Assembly (NCBI GenBank): GCA_021792235.1
Contig: JAJYVC010000015.1
Span: 1-20,847 of the forward strand
Reading direction: 5' to 3'
Origin: Microcaldota archaeon
GTDB lineage: Archaea; Micrarchaeota; Micrarchaeia; Micrarchaeales; CABMGC01
Length of the DNA stretch: 20,847 bases
Below are positions 7,673 to 14,537 of this stretch, piece by piece. Positions within the stretch are counted from its first letter, which is position 1. Each line of letters begins with the position of its first letter. The notes beneath the pieces were generated by a model, which was not told the origin of the DNA, ran no database searches, and worked only from the letters and a program-made list of their open reading frames with translations. A program made the translations under genes and the position numbers.

Positions 7673-7933
7673 TCACCTTCGCCTTCTACTCCTAGAGGAC
7701 CTTCGCGCCGAAGCGCCAACTGCTCGTGCTCCAGATTTCTCTTTGTTGTTCCACAGAACTGCAGCTATGTAGTAAAGCAGTGCGCCGAGTGGCATCCATA
7801 GGATCTGGTACCAGTAGAAGAAAGACACTCCGCCAAGATTCGGGTTTATGGCGTTGTATGTGGGAATTGCAAGCAGCGCTAGCAACGGTATGACAAGCAG
7901 CACCACGATGACAACATCTGTAGCGTCGACCAT
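7673..7933 (-). CDS. DUF3311 small membrane protein, partner of the SSS transporter
   Basis: An 86-residue protein with two transmembrane helices (about residues 7-27 and 40-62). It has the DUF3311 pattern between them: IPTYNAINP, then FFYWYQILWMPLGALLYYIA. Members of this family usually lie directly upstream of an SSS symporter gene, as here, and probably assist assembly or function of the carrier; the mechanism is not established. The cytoplasmic tail ends in an unusual Ser/Arg-rich stretch (SARRSSRSRRRR). The stop overlaps the ribosome-binding site of the symporter gene, indicating translational coupling. A TATA-like TTTAAATAA lies about 42 nt upstream of the ATG. Confidence 0.8.
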   Translation of the reverse strand: MVDATDVVIVVLLVIPLLALLAIPTYNAINPNLGGVSFFYWYQILWMPLGALLYYIAAVLWNNKEKSGARAVGASARRSSRSRRRR

Positions 7934-8263
7934 CCTTTACCCAATTAATCAAATATCAACGTAGGTGGGTTATTTAAATCCATATGTGGCTTTGGACGTT
8001 TTCGAAAATGCAAAAAGGAAGAGGCCAGCGACGCGCGAGTTGCACGCGCTGGCAAGGCGACCAGTTATACTCCTCCATGATAGAGAACTCGTAATCAGTA
8101 TATGAATAAGTGCCTTTAAAAGGCTTACTAAATAGTGGAAGTACGAATACAAATTCCATTTGTTTGGAATGCTGTTTGACGCTATTTTTGGCCTGATCCA
8201 AAGAGGTTTTCAGAGACATCGGCTGCAAGAAAGCTTTAAGATTTGGTGGGGAATAAACCAATC
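7934..8263. other. 330-bp intergenic region with promoters and a hairpin
   Basis: The region separates the DUF3311 and DUF92 genes. Near its left end TTATTTAAATC (7970-7980) gives a minus-strand TATA for DUF3311. At 8024-8053 a 7-bp stem (GCCAGCG/CGCTGGC) closes a 16-nt GC-rich loop. GCCTTTAAAAGGC at about 8113-8125 is close to palindromic and could act as a TATA element in either direction. A 34-codon minus-strand frame (8080 down to 7976) covers the hairpin; I see no homology and do not call it a gene. CTTTAAG at 8234-8240 may be the TATA of the DUF92 gene. Confidence 0.4.
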
Positions 8264-8959
8264 ATGGCTTCCGTATTCACGCTTGACATAAGCGGCACGC
8301 TGTTGGCCGTGCTCTTTGGAGTCACCATATTCTATCTCGGCCTGAATATGTGGTGGTTCTTCATAGCCATACTTATAGACTTTCTGATACTCTCCTCTCT
8401 AGCGACCCATGCAAAAGAGGACAGCAAGGCCTTATTGAAGGGATATGAGAAGACAAGGAGCTGGAAGAACGTTGTGGCTAACGGCCTTGTGCCTGTGGCA
8501 GTTGTGATAGTATATTTTCTGTTTGAGAATCTGTTAGGCGTATCGGTACTTCATGCTGAGATTATTGTCTTTGCGTTTGTTGCAAGCGTCGCGGCAATAA
8601 CTGCTGACAAGTTCGCTAGCGAGTTCGGTGTGCTTGGAGCGCAGGAGCCCAAGGACCTGATAACCAGAAAGAGGGTCAAGAAGGGCATTTCAGGTGGTGT
8701 TACCTGGTTTGGCACCCTCATGGGCCTTGCGGCCTCTTTCCTGATAGGGCTATCAGTATTTGCGTTGGGAGCCCAGGTGGTCGTGTTCGTTGTTGTTGTT
8801 GTTGCAGGGGTGCTGGGCAATGCCGTGGATTCGCTTCTGGGCCATTTTGAGGAGAAAGGCATAGGGAATAAATACACGTCTAATCTTTTATGCTCGGTTG
8901 CAGGGGCGCTATTCTGCGCTGCGGTGCTGTACGTCCTTCCAGTCAGCCTATTGGTGTGA
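8264..8959 (+). CDS. DUF92 family integral membrane protein
   Basis: The 231-residue protein with six or seven hydrophobic segments matches DUF92 (TIGR00297). Signatures are RSWKNVVANG, the acidic ADKFASEFGVLG, a basic loop LITRKRVKKGISGGVTWFGT and GNAVDSLLGHFEEKG. Plant and cyanobacterial relatives (VTE6) are phytyl-phosphate kinases using a nucleoside triphosphate, so a polyprenyl or phytyl phosphate kinase role in lipid salvage or synthesis is a reasonable but untested guess. The longest frame begins with TTG at 8243. I favour the ATG at 8264, with GGTGGG 10-15 nt upstream and a TATA-like element about 28 nt upstream. The 3' end overlaps the 3' end of ilvE by 17 nt. Confidence 0.8.
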   Translation: MASVFTLDISGTLLAVLFGVTIFYLGLNMWWFFIAILIDFLILSSLATHAKEDSKALLKGYEKTRSWKNVVANGLVPVAVVIVYFLFENLLGVSVLHAEIIVFAFVASVAAITADKFASEFGVLGAQEPKDLITRKRVKKGISGGVTWFGTLMGLAASFLIGLSVFALGAQVVVFVVVVVAGVLGNAVDSLLGHFEEKGIGNKYTSNLLCSVAGALFCAAVLYVLPVSLLV

Positions 8960-9860
8960 GCCACCCTGCAAACTTTTTGTTCTCCCCTTTTACGATCTTG
9001 GAGTATTCGTCGCTGAGCCTGCCTGTCACCGGCCCCTGCCTTCCGTTGCCAACCTGCCTTGAATCAACCGAAGTTATGGCCTGGATCTCGGCTGCTGTGC
9101 CTGTGAAGAATGCCTCATCGCTGGTGTAGAGCTCCTCCTTCCTTATGTTTCTTTCATGCACCTTTATTCCAAGGCTTGCCGCGAGCTTTATGATGCTGTC
9201 TCTTGTTATGCCAAGAAGGATGTCCGCTGATTTCGGTGGTGTTATTATCTCTCCGTCCTGGACCACAAATATATTCTCTCCGGGCCCCTCGGCAACAGTC
9301 TTGCCAGAATCTGACATTAGTATAGCCTCGTCGTATCCTGAGTCCTGGGCCTCTTTTGAGGCTATGATTGAGTTAAGATAGTTTCCGCTTGCTTTTGCCT
9401 CTACGGGCAGTATTGCGGAATTGATCCTCTGCCATGACGAGACCTTGCACTTGAGCCCCTTGCTCTCCCCGAATAGCCTACCGAACTCCAGCGCCGCGAT
9501 GGCAACGCTTGTCGTCTTGCCTTTTGTGCTGAACCCGATTCCTACGTCATTGTAGAAGGCGAACGGCCTTATGTACGCCGATTTTAGCTTGTTTTTGGAT
9601 ACTGTGCCGCAGACTGCATCCTCGAGTTGTTTCTGCGTGAAATTGATAGGCATGCCGTATATCTTTGCGCTGTTCATGAATCTCTTCATGTGGTCATGCA
9701 TCCTGAACACCGCAGGACCATTCATGGTGTCATAGCACCTTACGCCCTCGAATATGCCGCTGCCGTACTGCAGCGAATGCGTCAATATGTTTACTCTCGC
9801 ATCTTCGAATTTGACAAACCTGCCATCGAGCCACATGTAGCCTTTGCCTGCCATGTTCAT
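8943..9860 (-). CDS. ilvE: Branched-chain amino acid aminotransferase
   Basis: Fold-type IV PLP enzyme interconverting valine, leucine and isoleucine with their 2-oxo acids, using 2-oxoglutarate/glutamate. The 305 residues are the usual length. Landmarks are LTHSLQYGSGIFEGVRCY (27-44), the PLP lysine in PVEAKASGNY (Lys156), AEGPGENIFVV (190-200) and GITRDSI. The second substrate-determining loop and the C-terminal FFTGTAAEIQAI are present, which favours IlvE over D-amino-acid transaminase or 4-amino-4-deoxychorismate lyase. The ATG at 9858-9860 lies about 26 nt from a TATA box, suggesting a leaderless transcript; a second ATG lies two codons in. No other branched-chain biosynthesis gene is nearby. 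Confidence 0.92.
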   Translation of the reverse strand: MNMAGKGYMWLDGRFVKFEDARVNILTHSLQYGSGIFEGVRCYDTMNGPAVFRMHDHMKRFMNSAKIYGMPINFTQKQLEDAVCGTVSKNKLKSAYIRPFAFYNDVGIGFSTKGKTTSVAIAALEFGRLFGESKGLKCKVSSWQRINSAILPVEAKASGNYLNSIIASKEAQDSGYDEAILMSDSGKTVAEGPGENIFVVQDGEIITPPKSADILLGITRDSIIKLAASLGIKVHERNIRKEELYTSDEAFFTGTAAEIQAITSVDSRQVGNGRQGPVTGRLSDEYSKIVKGENKKFAGWLTPIG

Positions 9861-9880
9861 ATGTATTTATTCTGCTTTAA

Positions 9881-9890
9881 AAGTATTTAA
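9881..9890 (-). promoter_or_regulatory. TATA box of ilvE
   Basis: On the minus strand this reads TTAAATACTT. Its centre is about 26 nt from the ATG at 9860, the distance expected when transcription starts at the first codon. Confidence 0.55.
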
Positions 9891-9941
9891 GGCTTGACTT
9901 CTCCATGTGTTGCCCGTTCTATTGTGCAGTATGTTAGTATA

Positions 9942-10014
9942 TGCGCCGACCGGGATTTGAACCCGGGTTTTTGCCTTGGGAAGGCAAAGTCCTACCAGGC
10001 TAGACTATCGGCGC
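9942..10014 (-). tRNA. tRNA-Gly (anticodon CCC)
   Basis: On the minus strand a complete cloverleaf can be drawn. The acceptor stem is GCGCCGA/TCGGCGC. The D arm is GTCT-AGCCTGGTA-GGAC, the anticodon arm TTGCC-TTCCCAA-GGCAA with anticodon CCC, and the T arm CCGGG-TTCAAAT-CCCGG. The discriminator base is A, as expected for archaeal tRNA-Gly. CCA is not encoded and there is no intron. An AT-rich element at 10038-10050 lies at the right distance for its promoter. Confidence 0.95.
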
Positions 10015-10037
10015 CCACATCTATCATATGATTTAAC

Positions 10038-10050
10038 TTAATATATTTAA
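10038..10050. promoter_or_regulatory. Shared TATA region for tRNA-Gly (minus) and the thermopsin gene (plus)
   Basis: TTAATATATTTAA is nearly self-complementary. Its centre is about 23 nt from the thermopsin ATG at 10067 and about 30 nt from the tRNA 5' end at 10014, so it could recruit TBP in both directions. No other TATA-like element is needed for either gene, although the TTTAAC just upstream could contribute. Confidence 0.5.
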
Positions 10051-10066
10051 TCTGGATTATCACATC

Positions 10067-11794
10067 ATGAAGTTGCTTGCTTTGGTAGCACTATTGACCT
10101 TATTGGGAACAGTCAGTGCATACCAGAATCTCTCTTCTGGAGAGTTCCTCTACAATAATGTCACGCTTGGCAGCGGATCAAGCATATACGCCGGGATAGA
10201 TGCAAGCGGAAGCATGCAGTTGATAGTAATAAAATCCTCTGACTTCAGTTCGTGGGTAAATGGTGGGCATGTCAACGAGCTGTTTCGTTCGACGGTTGGT
10301 TCTGGAGTATATCAAATAAACCTGACTTCAGGATCGTACACTGTGATATTCAGCGCGTCGTCTAGCGTGAGTGCTGACGCAGAGGCTTTTGGTGCAAGAA
10401 GGGGTGCGGTTATGGCTGCTCGCATAAGCAACAGTTATCAGTACAATCTCACGCTTGACAATTATAGTTCCGTGAATGTGTCCATACTTACTGACAGGGA
10501 TTTTGGTGCGCATCCGATCACAGTAAATGTTTCTGGATTCTCGTATTCGCTTGACAATGGGGATAATTTTGATTCGTTGTATAATATCCAGCTCAACAAA
10601 GGCACGTATCCCATAGTAATAACTTCGTCTTTGCCCACCGACGCGTTTATTATGATAACGTCATATGGGTCACTAATAAATCCGCAGCAGGGATTCGGCG
10701 GAAGTTACCCTGTCGGCGTGGTTAGTTATGGGGTGTACAACAGCTCTGGAGTCCTTGTTCCGTATGTGATATCAACTGGAGGAGCCATAGGAGACGCCAA
10801 CATCACCTCTTTAAGTGCAATGGATTTCAATTCTTCTGACAACAATTCGGCATACGGCGCCAGCCTCCAGCTAAACGTTGAGCTTAACACACGCGTTAAT
10901 GGCCAGCCAAGGGTATTGTGGCTGCAGAATGTGGTAGACTTCAATACGAGCCAGAAAAGCTACTACCTCGTGAGCAACATATGGAACAACACGCTGCCTT
11001 CAGGAAACCTGAGCAACAGCATGCTGAGGGGATCTGGAAATGTAACTGTGTGCGGACCTTGCGGGAACCAGAGCTTTTACGCGTATTCCTATCCTTATGA
11101 CTATTTCAATTACTCACTGCCTTTCAACATAAAACTGGTGATTTTAGAGAATCAGACAATCAATGGCACGCTCCTTTCATTCGGATATCAGGTTCTGGAA
11201 AATGGCAGTTACGGTAGGGGGCCACTGGTATTCTATGACAAGGTGCTCCTTCCTGGAGCCGAAAATTCAAGCATATTGGTTACCCCATACTTCTACACGC
11301 CTTCAAGCGGCAATCTTAGCGGGAACTATTATGACGCAGAGTTGGTTTTTGCTGGAGAATCCGGAGGTGCCCAGTCTTATTTCAATGATCTGGCTGCCAC
11401 TATGTGGATATATTATTATGACAACGGCACCGTTGTGCCGTTCCCCTCTGCGTATACCTTTGGACAGGATACCGCAGAGACTGCCGCGAATGTAAGAGTT
11501 GTCCAATCGAAGTATGGGAATGGTGGTTTTGCAACAACCGGTACTCTGGTGCCTTCGGAGCAGATACTGGTTGGCAAAGAAATAAACACCACTGCAACAT
11601 ACATACAGAATTCTTCTTATGTGACGAGCGCGCCTACCACTACGGCTTATGAAAGGAGCATCTCGGTGAGCATCCCGTCAATAGGTGGATCGGGAGTTCA
11701 GCTGTCGCCCGCGCAGATAGTGGAGTATTTTGTAGTCGCCCTTGTTATAGTGACGATTTTGATGGTCGCAAGGCTGCTGCTTGCGAGGAGATGA
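10067..11794 (+). CDS. Thermopsin-like acid protease (peptidase family A5), membrane-anchored
   Basis: A 575-residue exported protein. Residues 1-18 are a signal peptide (MKLLALVALLTLLGTVSA), a C-terminal helix spans about 549-571, and the last residues are ARR. The middle carries thermopsin-family signatures: PVGVVSYGVYNSSG (215-228), PYVISTGGAIGDANITSLSA (232-251), ASLQLNVELNT (265-275), VLWLQNVVDFNTSQ (283-296) and SNIWN (303-307). Thermopsins are secreted endopeptidases active at low pH and high temperature in acidophilic archaea. An extra beta-rich region of about 190 residues precedes the thermopsin core. About two dozen Asn-X-Ser/Thr sequons suggest heavy glycosylation. The C-terminal helix implies the enzyme stays on the cell surface. 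Substrate unknown; nutrient scavenging is plausible for an acidophile. Confidence 0.82.
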   Translation: MKLLALVALLTLLGTVSAYQNLSSGEFLYNNVTLGSGSSIYAGIDASGSMQLIVIKSSDFSSWVNGGHVNELFRSTVGSGVYQINLTSGSYTVIFSASSSVSADAEAFGARRGAVMAARISNSYQYNLTLDNYSSVNVSILTDRDFGAHPITVNVSGFSYSLDNGDNFDSLYNIQLNKGTYPIVITSSLPTDAFIMITSYGSLINPQQGFGGSYPVGVVSYGVYNSSGVLVPYVISTGGAIGDANITSLSAMDFNSSDNNSAYGASLQLNVELNTRVNGQPRVLWLQNVVDFNTSQKSYYLVSNIWNNTLPSGNLSNSMLRGSGNVTVCGPCGNQSFYAYSYPYDYFNYSLPFNIKLVILENQTINGTLLSFGYQVLENGSYGRGPLVFYDKVLLPGAENSSILVTPYFYTPSSGNLSGNYYDAELVFAGESGGAQSYFNDLAATMWIYYYDNGTVVPFPSAYTFGQDTAETAANVRVVQSKYGNGGFATTGTLVPSEQILVGKEINTTATYIQNSSYVTSAPTTTAYERSISVSIPSIGGSGVQLSPAQIVEYFVVALVIVTILMVARLLLARR

Positions 11795-11798
11795 TTCA

Positions 11799-12551
11799 CT
11801 ACCTTATGTACGTGAAGTTTTCCTTCCTTGGAGGCTCAGCGGCCTTCTGGGCGTCCTCGAGCTCCTTTATCATCCTGTCAGTCTCTGTCTTTATCTTGTC
11901 TATGTTCTCCAGATTTATGTTGATACCCAGTATCTTCTTTAGCGATTCAAGCACGGCTCTCGCGGCATTCGCATCTATCTCCAGGGCGCTTGTTTCGCCC
12001 ATTATGCACGCGGCGCTTAGGCCGTACATCTTGGCGAACGACACTATCATCCCTGCGGAGCCCCATATAGCTCCGCTAGTCTGGCCGAACACGATGCCGT
12101 TCTTGGACAGCGTGGACTTAGTCTTGCTATCCGTAGCGACACCAAATACCCTTGGGTTATGTATGTAGTGGCTTCCTGCGCTGTAGCCGCCTATAGTATA
12201 GATTGTCTTTCCTCCAAGCGACTTGAAGAACCGGACTATTTCTTCGTTGACTTCATACTGGCCTTCTGGCGAGGGCGCCTGCGTATCTCCAAGGAGTATC
12301 ATTATGGAGCCTTTCTTTGAACTTTTGACGTAGAATCTATTGCTTATTAGCCTTGTGTATCCGCTCTTCAGCATTATGGTCTGGTGAATGAAGTGCGGGG
12401 AATAAAGGGTGGCGAACCGTTTGGCGTTTATCTCGTTCTTCAGATACTCAGCAACAAGGCTGCCCACACTACCTATGCCCGGCAGTCCAACTATTAGTAT
12501 CGGTTCCTTAGGCTTCAGCTTCTTGTTATAGTATATCCTTGTGCTGTTCAT
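11799..12551 (-). CDS. PAC2-family protein (proteasome assembly chaperone-like)
   Basis: The 250-residue protein matches the archaeal PAC2 family (COG2047). It has PILIVGLPGIGSVGSLVAEYL (18-38), LLGDTQAPSPEGQYEVNEEI, YTIGGYSAG and PRVFGVATD, with a charged helical C-terminus (KIKTETDRMIKELEDAQK). Eukaryotic PAC2 helps assemble 20S proteasome alpha rings, and some archaeal homologues bind the proteasome; the role of this protein is inferred by family only. Its ATG overlaps the aIF2-alpha stop by four bases (ATGA), so translation is coupled. In many archaea it follows nop10 in the same cluster; here it directly follows aIF2-alpha. It ends 4 bp from the convergent thermopsin gene. Confidence 0.87.
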   Translation of the reverse strand: MNSTRIYYNKKLKPKEPILIVGLPGIGSVGSLVAEYLKNEINAKRFATLYSPHFIHQTIMLKSGYTRLISNRFYVKSSKKGSIMILLGDTQAPSPEGQYEVNEEIVRFFKSLGGKTIYTIGGYSAGSHYIHNPRVFGVATDSKTKSTLSKNGIVFGQTSGAIWGSAGMIVSFAKMYGLSAACIMGETSALEIDANAARAVLESLKKILGININLENIDKIKTETDRMIKELEDAQKAAEPPRKENFTYIR

Positions 12552-13315
12552 GAGGTGGCCTGCACTTTTACGCTTTTCATGCTGAATTCGATGTTTTTGT
12601 GCCTTTCAAGCATCTTCTGTGCCTTCTTTATCTTCTCCTCTGCTTTTGGATAGCTTGAATCTGACGCAAGGAACCGGTATCTGGGCGCACCCATGTAAAG
12701 CACTTCCACCCCCTCCTTCTCTACTCCGGTCAATGTATCCTTTATCGTGTTTATTCCTGCTTTTGTGTCTGTGGTAGTAAGATCTACATTGTATGCCACA
12801 GTATACGTCTTTGGCTTTATCGTCTTGGCGACAAGGTCGTATAGAGCCTGCTTGAATTCCTTTTCCTTGAATCTGGAGAGCGGATCCTTGCCTTCGAATA
12901 TGGCATTTGCCAGCTCGTTGTAGGTTTTTGCGTACTTTGCCAGCTCTGTTATTATTGCTTGCTTGTTGCCTTCCTGTTTTGTTGCTGCTATCGCTTTTGT
13001 TACTATTCCCTCGGCGCGCTTCTCCAGCCCGTAATCATTAATCTTGTCCTTCTTGTCCTTTGCGGTGGCTTTTTTCAATGAAATATCCACCGAGCGTTTT
13101 TCTGGGTCAATGAATATCACTTTTGCTACGTCTTGCTGGCCCTCTTTTATGAATTCATGTATGTTCTTGATCCAACCTGACGACACTTCTGATATTGGAA
13201 GGTAGGAGTCTATGTTGTACTCTGCTAGTCTGCAGTACGCGCCGTGGGGCATTATCTTCGTTATCTTTATTATTACAAACTCCCCGACGTCGGGAAGGCT
13301 TTTTTGTATTATCAA
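12548..13315 (-). CDS. Translation initiation factor aIF2 subunit alpha
   Basis: Alpha subunit of archaeal IF2, which with beta and gamma carries initiator Met-tRNA to the small ribosomal subunit. The 255 residues show the N-terminal S1/OB domain (VGEFVIIKITKIMPHGAYCR, LPISEVSSGWIKNIHEFIKE, DPEKRSVDISLKKA; about 10-83), a helical middle domain (about 90-170) and the C-terminal alpha/beta domain that contacts gamma (TYTVAYNVDLTTTD, YMGAPRYRFLASDSSYPKAE). It starts 4 bp after the eL42 stop and overlaps the PAC2 gene start by four bases. Length is slightly below the archaeal norm. The usual archaeal neighbours rps27e and nop10 are not present in this operon. Confidence 0.94.
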   Translation of the reverse strand: MIIQKSLPDVGEFVIIKITKIMPHGAYCRLAEYNIDSYLPISEVSSGWIKNIHEFIKEGQQDVAKVIFIDPEKRSVDISLKKATAKDKKDKINDYGLEKRAEGIVTKAIAATKQEGNKQAIITELAKYAKTYNELANAIFEGKDPLSRFKEKEFKQALYDLVAKTIKPKTYTVAYNVDLTTTDTKAGINTIKDTLTGVEKEGVEVLYMGAPRYRFLASDSSYPKAEEKIKKAQKMLERHKNIEFSMKSVKVQATS

Positions 13316-13319
13316 CCAC

Positions 13320-13601
13320 TTACCTGCTTATCTCTATCTTCTTTTTTGTCCTCATTCCGATGACTTTCTCCCCGGACTTCTTGCATTCCTGGCATTCAAT
13401 CATCACTTTTTGCTTCTTTCCAAGCTTTTTGGGATGTATCTTTGGTTCGATGCTTCCTACATATCCTTTTATGGCACGGTTGTGCCTCCGGGTACCAAGA
13501 CTAAGTCCACGCTGCGGTTTTTTATTGTACGTTCTTACAGTGTGCTTTGTGTGTTTGTTGCAGTTTTGGCAATATGTCATTATCTCTTTGCTTATTTTCA
13601 T
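13320..13601 (-). CDS. rpl44e: Large ribosomal subunit protein eL42 (L44e)
   Basis: A 93-residue, very basic protein with two Cys pairs (YCQNCNKHTKH near residue 10 and MIECQECKKSG near 68) that form the zinc site of eL42. Between them is the family stretch RGLSLGTRRHNRAIKGYVGS. It is a component of the 50S E-site region. The ATG at 13599-13601 lies 8 nt after the GINS gene stop; a second in-frame ATG six codons in is the only alternative. It is the second gene of the GINS - eL42 - aIF2-alpha - PAC2 operon. Confidence 0.92.
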   Translation of the reverse strand: MKISKEIMTYCQNCNKHTKHTVRTYNKKPQRGLSLGTRRHNRAIKGYVGSIEPKIHPKKLGKKQKVMIECQECKKSGEKVIGMRTKKKIEISR

Positions 13602-13609
13602 TTTATCAC

Positions 13610-14074
13610 TTAAGTTGTTGTTTCTCCCAGTTTGTTTTCAACCATAAACTTGATGTCAGCCGGATCATATATGTAGGCTATCTCGTTTTGCTCGAACGGG
13701 CCGAGCTTGTTTCCTGTTGGGGAAACTATCTGTGGTATGGCCTTTGCTATCTTTACTTTAGTTGGTTTTGGTTCACTGTTCTTGTTTAGTATGTTTTTTA
13801 TTTGTATATATAAATCTTCTTCTTCGATAGGCATGGGTCTAGGTACTTCTTTGTTGTATGCAAGATACATGAGTATCTTTTGTGTACGCCTCTCTTTTAT
13901 GGCGTTTATTATTTTAGTAGCGTTTTTGTACTCATCGCTTTCGGGTTTCCCTAATAACTTCAACTTTTCATTAGCCGCAAGATAAAAATCTTTTGGCAGC
14001 GGAGATATTTCTCCGGACTTCTGTTCTGCTTTAAAAAGGTTGTAGAGAGAGTTTACAGAAAAGTCAATTTCCAT
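13610..14074 (-). CDS. GINS complex subunit (Gins51/Gins15-type)
   Basis: Subunit of the archaeal GINS replication factor that bridges MCM helicase and the Cdc45/RecJ-like protein. The A domain shows SLYNLFKAEQKSGEISPLPK then DFY, and a helical region with ERRTQKILMYLA. The C-terminal B domain has KIAKAIPQIVSPTGNKLGPF, then NEIAYIYDPADIKFMVENKL. The A-then-B order is that of Sld5/Psf1-type Gins51. The longest frame begins with GTG at 14128 and adds 18 residues. I prefer the ATG at 14072-14074 (154 residues), because GINS subunits start right at this helix and AGGGT lies eight bases upstream. The protein reads as short but complete. Confidence 0.82.
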   Translation of the reverse strand: MEIDFSVNSLYNLFKAEQKSGEISPLPKDFYLAANEKLKLLGKPESDEYKNATKIINAIKERRTQKILMYLAYNKEVPRPMPIEEEDLYIQIKNILNKNSEPKPTKVKIAKAIPQIVSPTGNKLGPFEQNEIAYIYDPADIKFMVENKLGETTT

Positions 14075-14139
14075 TGTAGATACCCTGTGAGTTTCCACTA
14101 TTAATTGCACCACCGGTTCAGCTAGCACCTAAATAGTTT

Positions 14140-14153
14140 TAGACAAATGTCTA
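14140..14153. repeat. Palindrome upstream of the GINS operon
   Basis: TAGACA-AA-TGTCTA is a perfect 6-bp inverted repeat with a 2-bp centre, in the AT-rich gap between the GINS gene and the initiator tRNA. A TATA-like run (about 14164-14174) lies just upstream for minus-strand transcription. It could be an operator, or chance in AT-rich DNA. Confidence 0.3.
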
Positions 14154-14227
14154 TAGATAATAAGATATAATATAATAACAGCACACGAATAGTGGAACTC
14201 TGGGGAGCAGGGCGGGCAACAAGTATA

Positions 14228-14302
14228 TAGCGAGGGAAGGATTTGAACCTCCGATCTCCGGGTTATGAGCCCGGCGGGCACTCCAGGCTACCCTACCTCG
14301 CT
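14228..14302 (-). tRNA. Initiator tRNA-Met (anticodon CAT)
   Basis: The minus strand folds as acceptor AGCGAGG/CCTCGCT, D arm GGGT...GCCC, anticodon arm CCGGG-CTCATAA-CCCGG and T arm GGAGG-TTCAAAT-CCTTC, with A as discriminator. The A1:U72 end and the three consecutive G:C pairs flanking the anticodon loop are marks of the initiator tRNA. CCA is not encoded and there is no intron. A TATA box GATTTATAAC at 14326-14335 sits about 27 nt upstream. Confidence 0.95.
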
Positions 14303-14325
14303 ACGATTATTAATAACAATAACAA

Positions 14326-14335
14326 GTTATAAATC
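14326..14335 (-). promoter_or_regulatory. TATA box of initiator tRNA-Met
   Basis: On the minus strand this reads GATTTATAAC. Its centre is about 28 nt from the mature 5' end at 14302, so transcription would start almost at the tRNA itself. Confidence 0.5.
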
Positions 14336-14472
14336 ATAAAGTGAATTAAACGCGACTGTACGACAAGCTTTTTTAAAGATTTAAATATGTGAAATGACCA
14401 TATAATACATATAATTACAACAAAATAGTCCAAAATAACAAACACAAACAATAGTTTTGCTAAAATTTGTTA

Positions 14473-14481
14473 TGTTTAAAT
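14473..14481 (+). promoter_or_regulatory. TATA box of the TFE-alpha gene
   Basis: TGTTTAAATAC is a strong archaeal TATA box. The expected transcription start is near 14503, which makes the nominal starts at 14457 and 14472 untranscribed. It leaves a leader of about 35 nt with AGGTGG (14527-14532) before the TTG at 14538. Confidence 0.5.
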
Positions 14482-14537
14482 ACAAGTTACACCATAATAC
14501 TATCACATACCCTGTTCCCCCCAACAAGGTGGATTTT

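Noticed and set aside
7974..8261. Minus-strand ORFs of 60 and 95 codons in the DUF3311-DUF92 gap
   Set aside because: No homology, no ribosome-binding site, and overlap with the DUF92 promoter; only the hairpin is kept as an observation.
8780..8810. GTT-repeat run in the DUF92 gene
   Set aside because: It encodes a poly-Val membrane helix in the DUF92 protein and needs no other explanation.
13195..13647. Plus-strand ORF of 150 codons across eL42 and aIF2-alpha
   Set aside because: It is antisense to two conserved genes; its Phe/Cys/Leu-rich composition reflects the Lys-rich codons opposite.
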